NCBI GenBank assembly: GCA_045603285.1
Contig: JAZULW010000091.1
Coordinates: 1-6,352, forward strand
DNA: 6,352 bases
Direction: 5' to 3'
From: RGIG3009 sp045603285
GTDB lineage: Bacteria > Bacillota > Clostridia > Oscillospirales > Acutalibacteraceae
Shown here piece after piece: positions 1-5,954 of this stretch. Position 1 is the stretch's first letter; every line of letters begins with the position of its first letter. The notes below the pieces were generated by a model, which saw only the letters and a program-made list of their open reading frames with translations, was not told the DNA's origin and made no database searches. A program made the position numbers and the translations under genes.

Positions 1-441
1 AATGAGAAACACGAATACGATAAACGAGGCCGCCACTTTCAGTGCCTTGGAATCGTACCGTTTTTCAAAGAAATCGGGCATCGTTTTGGAGCCGAGATGT
101 TGCGTCATCACACGGGTGCGGCGACCCAGCACCGACCACGCAAGCAGCGAGCCGATAAACGCGTTGCCAAGGCCGATCCACGTGGAAGCCAGGCCGAAAT
201 TCCACCCAAACTGCCCCGCGTATCCCACAAAAATCACCGCGGAAAAATATGACGTGCCGAACGCAAACGCCGTTAACCACGGCCCGACCGCGCGGCCGCC
301 CAGCAAGAACGAATCCACACTGGCCGCATGCTTTTTACAAGCAACCCCCACGCCAATCATCAGGGCAAAAAAGCACACCAGCATCGGCACCGTGATCGCC
401 ACGGTAGGGGAGATGGCCGCAAAAACAGACAACAACTTCAT
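1..441 (-). CDS. Sodium:solute symporter (SSS family), N-terminal 147 residues, 3' end outside window
   Basis: Reading the minus strand from the ATG at 441-439 gives an open frame of 147 codons that runs off the left edge, so only the N-terminal part of an integral membrane transporter is present (SSS proteins are usually about 450-550 residues). Visible: a first hydrophobic segment at about residues 14-34; then the SSS hallmark S41-V-D-S-F-L-L-G-G-R-A-V-G-P-W; a second and third membrane segment at about 56-75 and 84-106; and the cytoplasmic-loop motif T120-M-P-D-F-F-E-K-R-Y-D-S-K typical of the family. A fourth segment begins at about 136. The start is supported by AGAGGA (minus strand, 448-453) six bases upstream and by a promoter at 476-504. 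It is transcribed divergently from the CoA ligase/ior operon. The family includes acetate (ActP), phenylacetate (PaaL) and proline (PutP) carriers; context favours a carboxylate such as an aryl acid, but the substrate is inference. Confidence 0.88.
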   Translation of the reverse strand, partial: MKLLSVFAAISPTVAITVPMLVCFFALMIGVGVACKKHAASVDSFLLGGRAVGPWLTAFAFGTSYFSAVIFVGYAGQFGWNFGLASTWIGLGNAFIGSLLAWSVLGRRTRVMTQHLGSKTMPDFFEKRYDSKALKVAASFIVFVFLI

Positions 442-475
442 AACACGTCCTCTTTTCTTTACGAACTACCTACAC

Positions 476-504
476 ACTTTAACACTTTAAAGCGTGTTTG
501 TCAA
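476..504 (-). promoter_or_regulatory. Promoter of the divergent symporter gene, with candidate operator in the spacer
   Basis: On the minus strand, TTGACA (504-499) is a perfect -35 box. A 17-base spacer leads to TAAAGT (481-476) as a -10 box matching TATAAT at four of six bases, with an extended TG-n just upstream. Transcription would start near 469, leaving a leader of about 28 bases that contains the AGAGGA ribosome binding site. An A/T-rich tract at about 505-520, just upstream of the -35, could act as an UP element. The 8-mer CACTTTAA is present twice in perfect tandem on the plus strand (475-482 and 483-490), covering the -10 and half of the spacer, so a protein bound there would block the promoter. 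Promoter assignment is from motifs only. Confidence 0.68.
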
Positions 505-596
505 GAGAAAAAATAAAAACCGCTCGTATCGGTATGTTGCACTGCATTCAACGGACAATTTTTGACAAGTAGGGTTGAAATTCCATACGCAAACCG

Positions 597-625
597 TTGA
601 CAAACGTGCTTTAAAGTGGTAAAGT
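597..625 (+). promoter_or_regulatory. Promoter of the CoA ligase-iorAB-paaK-ACT operon, with candidate operator in the spacer
   Basis: TTGACA (597-602) is a perfect -35 box. A 17-base spacer is followed by TAAAGT (620-625) as -10 (four of six bases of TATAAT) with an extended TG-n before it. Transcription would begin near 632, giving a leader of about 30 bases before the ATG at 662, with TAAGGA (647-652) as ribosome binding site nine bases upstream of the start. The spacer contains GCTTTAAAGTG, which is also conserved at the same place in the divergent promoter; the 8-mer TTAAAGTG (611-618) is followed by a 6/8 copy (619-626). All five downstream genes lie close enough to be read from this promoter. 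Confidence 0.7.
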
Positions 626-634
626 AAAGCATAT

Positions 635-650
635 CTTACTATATAATAAG
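635..650. repeat. Imperfect 16-bp palindrome in the operon leader
   Basis: CTTACTATATAATAAG reads the same on both strands except for one of eight base pairs. It lies between the predicted transcription start (about 632) and the ribosome binding site and includes the AAG of that site. It could be an operator half-overlapping the start of transcription, or simply an A/T-rich leader; the stem is too weak in RNA to be called a terminator or riboswitch. Confidence 0.35.
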
Positions 651-661
651 GAACGAAAACA

Positions 662-2299
662 ATGACCATCGTACATTTGTTGGAACGCAACGCGCGTGAG
701 TTTGGTGACGAAACGGCGCTTGTGGAACTGAACCCCGAACAACCCGAAACGCGAAAACTTACGTGGCACGAGTTTGAACTGGTGGAATCCACCCCCCGCG
801 CACGCAGTTACCGTCGCGAAATTTCGTGGAGCGTGTTTAACGAAAAGGCCAACCGTTTGGCCAATCTGCTCACACAAAACGGCATTGGCAAAGGCAAAAA
901 GGTGGCCATTTTGTTGATGAACTGCATCGACTGGCTGCCCATCTACTTTGGCATTCTCAAAAGCGGTGCGCTGGCCGTGCCGCTTAACTTCCGGTATTCG
1001 TCCGATGAAATCGAGTATTGTCTCTCGCTTGCCGAGGCGGACGTGCTTATTTTCGGGCCCGAATTCATCGGCCGTGTGGAAGCGGTGGCGGATAAGATCT
1101 CCCCAAACACCACGCTCATCTACCTCGGGGCAGGATGCCCCGCGTTTGCCGACGATTATAACGACCTCATTTCGGAATGTTCGGGCCAATTTCCCGATTG
1201 CACCCTCACCGAAGAAGACGAGGCGGCCGTGTATTTTTCGTCGGGTACCACGGGGTTCCCCAAGGCGATTTTACATAATCACGAAAGCCTCATCCACTCC
1301 TGCCGTGTGGAACAGAAGCATCACGGCCAAACGCGTGACGACTGCTTTTTGTGCATTCCGCCACTGTATCACACGGGGGCGAAGATGCACTGGTTCGGCA
1401 GTTTGCTGGCCGGTTCCAAAGCGGTCATTTTAAAAGGCACGCAGTCGCGCAACATTTTAAAAGCGGTGCACGACGAGAAATGCACCATCGTGTGGTTGCT
1501 TGTGCCGTGGGCACAGGATATTTTGGCGGCGCTGGACCGCGGCGAAATTGATCTGAACGAGTTCGACCTGTCGGGATGGCGGCTGATGCACATCGGCGCA
1601 CAACCCGTGCCGCAAAGCCTCATCAAACGGTGGCTGGAATATTTCCCGTCCCAGCAGTACGACACCAATTACGGTCTGTCCGAATCCATCGGCCCGGGCG
1701 CGGTGCACCTCGGCGTAGAAAACGTGCATAAAGTGGGCGCCATCGGCATTGCCGGATACGGTTGGCAGGTGCGGATCGTATCACCTGACGGTACCGAAGT
1801 TGCACAGGGAGAAGTCGGCGAATTGTGCCTGAAAGGCCCCGGCGTGATGACCTGCTACTATCGAGATGAAAAAGCCACCGCCGAAACCTTGCGTGACGGA
1901 TGGCTGTTCACGGGCGATATGGCGATGCAAGACGAAGAAGGATTCATCTATTTGGTCGACCGCAAAAAAGACGTCATCATCACCGGCGGTGAAAATCTCT
2001 ACCCCGTGCAGATTGAGAACTTCTTGGCGGCGCACGAGAAAATTCACGACGTAGCGGTCATTGGCCTTCCCGACGCGCGTTTAGGCGAAATTGCCGCCGC
2101 CATCATCCAACTCAAACCGAACGTGACGTGCACGGAAGACGAAATCAACGAATTTTGCAAAGAGTTGCCGCGGTACAAACGCCCCCGCCGTTTGATTTTT
2201 GCCGACGTGCCGCGCAATCCCACCGGTAAGATCGAAAAGCCCAAACTCCGCAAACGGTACGGCGGCGAGGGTTTGGTGGATTCTCAGAATAAGTCCTAA
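662..2299 (+). CDS. Acyl/aryl-CoA synthetase (AMP-forming, class I adenylate-forming family)
   Basis: A 545-residue cytoplasmic enzyme that should activate a carboxylic acid with ATP to an acyl-AMP and transfer it to CoA. All family signatures are present: the phosphate loop S193-S-G-T-T-G-F-P-K201; the substrate/AMP motif N336-Y-G-L-S-E341; T417-G-D419; the hinge region D433-R-K-K-D437 followed by G442-G-E-N-L-Y-P; and near the C-terminus P520-T-G-K523, whose lysine is the catalytic residue of the adenylation step. Length is normal for fatty- or aryl-acid CoA ligases. Residues about 33-57 carry a stretch of roughly 20 residues between two W-x-x-F motifs that is longer than in many relatives. 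The ATG at 662 has TAAGGA nine bases upstream. It is the first gene of the operon, 14 bases before iorA. The substrate cannot be read from the sequence; context suggests an aryl or branched acid related to IOR products or to the cargo of the divergent symporter, but a medium-chain fatty acid is possible. Confidence 0.9.
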   Translation: MTIVHLLERNAREFGDETALVELNPEQPETRKLTWHEFELVESTPRARSYRREISWSVFNEKANRLANLLTQNGIGKGKKVAILLMNCIDWLPIYFGILKSGALAVPLNFRYSSDEIEYCLSLAEADVLIFGPEFIGRVEAVADKISPNTTLIYLGAGCPAFADDYNDLISECSGQFPDCTLTEEDEAAVYFSSGTTGFPKAILHNHESLIHSCRVEQKHHGQTRDDCFLCIPPLYHTGAKMHWFGSLLAGSKAVILKGTQSRNILKAVHDEKCTIVWLLVPWAQDILAALDRGEIDLNEFDLSGWRLMHIGAQPVPQSLIKRWLEYFPSQQYDTNYGLSESIGPGAVHLGVENVHKVGAIGIAGYGWQVRIVSPDGTEVAQGEVGELCLKGPGVMTCYYRDEKATAETLRDGWLFTGDMAMQDEEGFIYLVDRKKDVIITGGENLYPVQIENFLAAHEKIHDVAVIGLPDARLGEIAAAIIQLKPNVTCTEDEINEFCKELPRYKRPRRLIFADVPRNPTGKIEKPKLRKRYGGEGLVDSQNKS

Positions 2300-2313
2300 C
2301 GGAGGAAACACGT

Positions 2314-4047
2314 ATGAAAAAATTGCTTATCGGTAACCGTGCGGTGGCCGAAGGTCTGTACGACGGCGGTTTGTCGCTCGTGTCCAGTTACCCCGGCACC
2401 CCCTCTACCGAAATTACCGAATTTTTAGCGGAATACGACGACATTCACAGCGAATGGGCGCCCAACGAAAAGGTTGCCGCCGAAGTGGCCTTTGGTGCCA
2501 GTTTGGCGGGCGCGCGTGCGGCCTGTGCGATGAAACACGTGGGGCTCAACGTGGCGGCCGACCCGTTGTTTACCTTGTCTTACACGGGTGTCAACGGTGG
2601 GTTGGTGGTCTGCGTGGCGGATGACCCGGCCATGCACTCTTCCCAAAACGAACAGGATTCCCGCCACTATGCCATCGCGGCTAAAGTTCCCATGCTGGAA
2701 CCCGCCGACTCGGCAGAAGCGTATGCGTTTGCCAAAGCGGCGTTTGAATTGTCCGAACGGTTCGACACCCCCGTGTTGCTGCGGATGTGTACCCGCATTG
2801 CGCATAGCCAGTCCATTGTGGAAACCGAGGAACGTGTTCAACCGGTTCTCAAAGAGTACGTGAAAGATCCGGCCAAATACATTATGATGCCCGGCAACGC
2901 CATTCGCCGCCACCCCGTGGTGGAACAACGCACCGCCGCGCTCACGGCGTATGCGGAAGATTGCCCGTTTAACACGGTGGAAGACAACGGATGTGACGTG
3001 GGTGTGATTACGTCGGGTTGTTCGTACCAATACGTCAAAGAAGCGCTGGGTGACAGCGTGAACGTGTTGAAGATCGGAATGCCCAACCCGTTGCCGGTGC
3101 AACTCATCCGCGATTTTGCCGCCAAGGTAAACACGCTCTATGTCATTGAAGAACTTGACCCGATCATCGAGACCCACGTGAAAGCCCTGGGGATCGATGT
3201 TATCGGCAAAGAAAAATTCTCGCCCCTCGGCGAATTTTCGCAAGCCACGGTGGCGGCCGCGTTTGATCTGCCCGAAAAAGCGTTTGCTACCGCCGACAGT
3301 GTCATTCCCAACCGCCCCCCGATGATGTGCGCGGGTTGCCCGCACCGCGGGCTGTTTTACACTCTGGCGAAGAATAAGATCACCGTGATGGGCGATATCG
3401 GGTGCTACACCCTCGGCGCGGTGCCGCCGCTTTCGGCGCTCGATTCCACCTTGTGTATGGGCGCTTCGGTGTCGGGGCTTCACGGCTTCAATGCCGCGCG
3501 TGACGGGGCTGACAAACGCTCGGTCGCGGTCATCGGCGATTCCACTTTTATGCACTCGGGGATGACGGGGCTGGTCAACGTGGCCTACAACGCCACCAAT
3601 TCCACCGTCATCATTCTGGATAACTCCATCACGGGTATGACGGGACATCAACAAAACCCCACCACCGGCTACACCATTAAAGGCGACCCTGCCGCCAAGG
3701 TGGATCTGGAAGCGCTGTGCAAGGCGCTGGGCATCCACCGCGTGCGCGTGGTGGACCCGTATGACCTGAAAGCGTGCGACACGGCCGTGAAAGAAGAATT
3801 GGCCGCCGAAGAGCCGTCGGTCATCATTTCGCGCCGCCCGTGTGTATTGCTGAAAACCGTAAAAACCGCACCGTCGCTCACGGTGGCGGCCGATAAATGC
3901 AAATCGTGCAAGCGGTGTATGGGGCTTGGTTGCCCCGCCATCCGTATGAAAGACGGTAAAGCCGACATCGACACCACGTTGTGTGTGGGATGCGGTGTGT
4001 GCAAACAACTGTGCGCCTTTGATGCCATTGAGGGGGTGACGATGTGA
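2314..4047 (+). CDS. iorA: Indolepyruvate:ferredoxin oxidoreductase, alpha subunit (IorA)
   Basis: The 577-residue large subunit of IOR, which with IorB converts arylpyruvates (indole-, phenyl-, hydroxyphenylpyruvate) plus CoA to arylacetyl-CoA and CO2 while reducing ferredoxin; the reaction is reversible. N-terminal pyrimidine-binding domain: G7-N-R-A-V-A-E-G and the S-Y-P-G-T-P-S-T-E-I motif at about 29-38. ThDP-binding domain: C339-A-G-C-P-H344, G360-D-I-G-C-Y-T-L-G, and the Mg/diphosphate motif G408-D-S-T with N437 in L-D-N-S-I-T-G. C-terminal two-cluster ferredoxin domain: cysteines 529, 532, 535, 540 (C-x2-C-x2-C-x4-C-P) and 557, 560, 563, 567 (C-x2-C-x2-C-x3-C), enough for two [4Fe-4S] clusters; the usual proline after the last cysteine is alanine (A568). 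The oxygen-sensitive clusters imply an anaerobe. GGAGG (2301-2305) lies eight bases before the ATG. It is 14 bases after the CoA ligase, and its stop overlaps the iorB start. Confidence 0.96.
   Translation: MKKLLIGNRAVAEGLYDGGLSLVSSYPGTPSTEITEFLAEYDDIHSEWAPNEKVAAEVAFGASLAGARAACAMKHVGLNVAADPLFTLSYTGVNGGLVVCVADDPAMHSSQNEQDSRHYAIAAKVPMLEPADSAEAYAFAKAAFELSERFDTPVLLRMCTRIAHSQSIVETEERVQPVLKEYVKDPAKYIMMPGNAIRRHPVVEQRTAALTAYAEDCPFNTVEDNGCDVGVITSGCSYQYVKEALGDSVNVLKIGMPNPLPVQLIRDFAAKVNTLYVIEELDPIIETHVKALGIDVIGKEKFSPLGEFSQATVAAAFDLPEKAFATADSVIPNRPPMMCAGCPHRGLFYTLAKNKITVMGDIGCYTLGAVPPLSALDSTLCMGASVSGLHGFNAARDGADKRSVAVIGDSTFMHSGMTGLVNVAYNATNSTVIILDNSITGMTGHQQNPTTGYTIKGDPAAKVDLEALCKALGIHRVRVVDPYDLKACDTAVKEELAAEEPSVIISRRPCVLLKTVKTAPSLTVAADKCKSCKRCMGLGCPAIRMKDGKADIDTTLCVGCGVCKQLCAFDAIEGVTM
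4031..4036 (+). promoter_or_regulatory. Ribosome binding site fixing the GTG start of iorB
   Basis: AGGGGG followed by TGAC lies inside the end of iorA, seven bases before the GTG at 4044. The nearby ATG at 4042 is followed at once by a stop in its own frame, so it cannot start iorB. The GTGA overlap (4044-4047) fits translational coupling that would keep the two IOR subunits in balance. Confidence 0.65.
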
Positions 4048-4616
4048 AAACCACCAGTGTGATGATCGTGGGTGTGGGCGGACAAGGCAGTTTGCTCGCG
4101 TCCAAATTGCTCGGTCGTTTGCTCACCGACGAAGGGTTTGACGTGAAGGTCAGCGAAGTGCACGGGATGAGCCAACGCGGCGGGTCGGTGGTCACCTACG
4201 TCCGTTTCGGCGAGAAGGTGTATTCGCCCATCGTCACCGATGGCGAGGCCGATCTCATTATTGCGTTTGAAAAACTGGAAGCCGCCCGTTACGCGCGGTA
4301 TTTGAAAACCGATGGGCGGTTGGTGGTCAACACCCAACAAATTGACCCGATGCCTGTCATCATCGGCGCGGCGGAATACCCCGAAGCGGTGCTGGACGAA
4401 CTCACTGCTAAAGGGGTACAGGTGGAAGCCCTGGACGCGTTAGCGCTCGCCCGCGAGGCGGGGTCTGCCAAAGCGGTCAATATCGTGTTGATGGGTCGCG
4501 CCGCGAAACAATTTGATATCCCGTATGAAAAGTGGATCGCCGCCATTGAAAACACGGTGGCACCGAAGTTTGTAGAAATGAACAAAAAAGCGTTCGATCT
4601 GGGCTACCATTCTTGA
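4044..4616 (+). CDS. iorB: Indolepyruvate:ferredoxin oxidoreductase, beta subunit (IorB)
   Basis: The 190-residue small subunit of IOR, equivalent to the gamma domain of pyruvate:ferredoxin oxidoreductase; it forms the complex with IorA that binds CoA and completes arylpyruvate oxidation. Near the N-terminus the family motif V9-G-V-G-G-Q-G-S is followed by a helix, then S37-E-V-H-G-M-S-Q-R-G-G-S, the highly conserved signature of this subunit. Length matches stand-alone IorB proteins. The start is GTG, overlapping the last four bases of iorA; no better in-frame start precedes it. The next gene begins 13 bases after the stop. I see no truncation or missing family motif. Confidence 0.95.
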   Translation: MKTTSVMIVGVGGQGSLLASKLLGRLLTDEGFDVKVSEVHGMSQRGGSVVTYVRFGEKVYSPIVTDGEADLIIAFEKLEAARYARYLKTDGRLVVNTQQIDPMPVIIGAAEYPEAVLDELTAKGVQVEALDALALAREAGSAKAVNIVLMGRAAKQFDIPYEKWIAAIENTVAPKFVEMNKKAFDLGYHS

Positions 4617-4622
4617 AGGGGT
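4616..4622 (+). promoter_or_regulatory. Ribosome binding site favouring the ATG start of paaK at 4630
   Basis: AAGGGGT at the iorB stop is seven bases before the ATG at 4630. The in-frame GTG at 4621 lies inside this purine-rich stretch, too close to use it, so it is more likely part of the binding site than a start. Using the ATG removes three residues from the longest possible frame. Confidence 0.6.
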
Positions 4623-4629
4623 GAGAACA

Positions 4630-5940
4630 ATGGAAAAAAGGTATTATCAACCGGACATTGAAACGATGCCGGTAGAAGAGATCAAGAAACTGCAGTCTGA
4701 AAAGTTGGTCAAACAAGTGCGCCACGTGTACGACAACGTGCCGTACTACCGCGCGTTGATGGACGAAAAAGGCGTCACGCCTGACGATATTCACGGCATT
4801 GAAGATCTGCATAAGTTGCCGTTCCTCACCAAAAGCGATCTGCGCGATGCGTACCCCTACGGGTTGCTTGCCAAACCGTTGTCCGAGTGTGTGCGGATTC
4901 AGTCAACATCGGGAACCACGGGTCGTCGCGTTGTCGCGTTTTACACGCAACACGACGTGGATCTGTGGGAAGATTGTTGCGCCCGTGCCATTGTGGCGGC
5001 GGGCGGTACCAAGGAGGACGTGTGCCAAGTCGCTTACGGGTACGGGTTGTTCACCGGCGGCCCCGGCCTCAACGGTGGCTCTCATAAGGTGGGGTGTTTA
5101 ACGCTCCCGATGTCTTCGGGCAACACCGACCGCCAAATTCAGTTTATGACCGATCTTGGTGCCACCATCTTGTGTTGCACCCCCTCGTACGCGGCCTATA
5201 TCGGCGAAACCTTGAAAGAAAAAGGCTACACACCCGACCAAATTCCGCTGAAAGCGGGTATCTTCGGTGCCGAACCCTGGACGGAAGAGATGCGCCGCGG
5301 CATTGAACAAGCGCTGGGTATCAAAGCTTACGACATTTACGGGCTTACCGAAACCAGCGGCCCCGGCGTGTCGTTCGAATGTGAAGAACAAACGGGAATG
5401 CACATCAACGAAGACCATTTCCTTGCGGAGATCATCGACCCCGATACGGGCGAAGTGTTGCCCGAGGGAAGCAAAGGCGAACTCGTGTTCACCGCGTTGG
5501 ACAAAGAGGCGTTTCCGCTTCTGCGTTACCGCACCCGTGATATTTGCGTGTTGTCGCGCAAACCCTGCTCGTGCGGCCGCACGCACATCAAGATGTCCAA
5601 ACCGATGGGTCGCAGCGACGATATGATGATCATTCGCGGTGTCAACGTGTTCCCCAGCCAAATCGAAACCGTACTGCTCAACGAAGGGTATCAACCCAAT
5701 TATCAAATTGTTGTGGACCGTGTGGGCAACACCGATACGTTCGATGTGAACGTGGAAATGACCCCCGAGCAGTTCTCCGATACGGTCAGCGGCATCACGT
5801 CGCTGGAAAAAGCGTTGGCCAACGCGATGAAGACCATGCTCGGCATCAACCCCGCCGTGCATCTGGTTCCGCCCAAGAGCATCACGCGCAGTGAGGGCAA
5901 GGCCGTCCGCGTGATCGACAAGCGGAAATTACACGACTGA
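4630..5940 (+). CDS. paaK: Phenylacetate-CoA ligase (PaaK family, AMP-forming)
   Basis: A 436-residue cytoplasmic ligase that joins phenylacetate or a related arylacetate to CoA with ATP giving AMP and PPi. PaaK features, numbered from the ATG: N-terminal Q-V-R-H-V-Y-D-N-V-P-Y-Y-R typical of the family; ATP loop S92-T-S-G-T-T-G-R-R, where the usual Lys-Pro after the loop is Arg-Arg; the A-E-P-W-T-E-E-M segment; Y237-G-L-T-E-T-S-G-P-G; L-R-Y-R-T-R-D-I-C near 300; G-R-S-D-D-M-M-I-I-R-G-V-N-V-F-P-S-Q-I-E; and the C-terminal E-G-K424-A-V-R-V-I-D-K-R with the likely catalytic lysine. C251, H258, C313 and C315 (in C-S-C-G-R-T-H) could form a structural metal site. It lies 13 bases after iorB and 14 before the ACT gene. 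IorAB produces or consumes exactly the arylacetyl-CoA this enzyme makes, so joint function is likely. Preference for phenylacetate over indoleacetate or hydroxyphenylacetate cannot be told. Confidence 0.92.
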   Translation: MEKRYYQPDIETMPVEEIKKLQSEKLVKQVRHVYDNVPYYRALMDEKGVTPDDIHGIEDLHKLPFLTKSDLRDAYPYGLLAKPLSECVRIQSTSGTTGRRVVAFYTQHDVDLWEDCCARAIVAAGGTKEDVCQVAYGYGLFTGGPGLNGGSHKVGCLTLPMSSGNTDRQIQFMTDLGATILCCTPSYAAYIGETLKEKGYTPDQIPLKAGIFGAEPWTEEMRRGIEQALGIKAYDIYGLTETSGPGVSFECEEQTGMHINEDHFLAEIIDPDTGEVLPEGSKGELVFTALDKEAFPLLRYRTRDICVLSRKPCSCGRTHIKMSKPMGRSDDMMIIRGVNVFPSQIETVLLNEGYQPNYQIVVDRVGNTDTFDVNVEMTPEQFSDTVSGITSLEKALANAMKTMLGINPAVHLVPPKSITRSEGKAVRVIDKRKLHD

Positions 5941-5954
5941 AAGGATGGAGTGTT

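Larger units (their letters stand above)
476..625. repeat. Inverted pair of 29-bp promoter/operator copies in the divergent intergenic region
   Basis: The 29 bases at 597-625 recur as their reverse complement at 476-504 with three differences. Both copies read TTGACAAAC, two variable bases, GCTTTAAAGTG, one variable base, TAAAGT. The centres are 121 bp apart. The match covers the 17-base spacer, which core RNA polymerase recognition does not require to be conserved, so it points to a shared operator. The 92 bases between the copies (505-596) contain another TTGACA (562-567) without a good -10 partner and no gene that I can see. Confidence 0.72.

Noticed and set aside
2..490. A plus-strand frame of 162 residues at the left edge
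   Set aside because: The opposite strand encodes a clear SSS symporter N-terminus with its own promoter and ribosome binding site; the plus-strand frame is its shadow.
484..498. A transcription terminator or riboswitch in the intergenic region
   Set aside because: The inverted copies are 121 bp apart and match promoter boxes on each strand; there is no GC-rich stem followed by a T tract, and the predicted leaders are only about 30 bases.
562..567. A second TTGACA as an additional operon promoter
   Set aside because: At 16-18 bases downstream there is no convincing -10 box (the candidates begin around 584-586 and match poorly).
642..647. A perfect TATAAT as the -10 of the operon
   Set aside because: No -35 lies at a suitable distance (bases 619-624 do not match), and transcription would start at the ribosome binding site; it is better explained as A/T-rich leader.
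611..1189. A 192-residue minus-strand frame across the operon promoter and the CoA ligase 5' end
   Set aside because: It would read through the promoter and the conserved N-terminus of the ligase, and its translation resembles no family.
2425..4008. A 527-residue open frame antisense to iorA
   Set aside because: It lies wholly inside a well-recognised iorA, its composition is dominated by Arg, His and Gly with no family motif, and long stop-free antisense frames are expected from genes with G/C-rich third positions.
4015..4026. Alanine in place of proline after the last ferredoxin cysteine of IorA as a sign of a lost cluster
   Set aside because: All eight cysteine ligands are present with correct spacing; the proline is common but not a ligand.
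4621..4629. GTG at 4621 as the paaK start
   Set aside because: It sits within the purine-rich ribosome binding site and would have no proper spacing; the ATG at 4630 has.
5098..5862. A 254-residue open frame antisense to paaK
   Set aside because: Same pattern as the antisense frame in iorA: no recognisable motif, no ribosome binding site of note, and full overlap with a conserved ligase.
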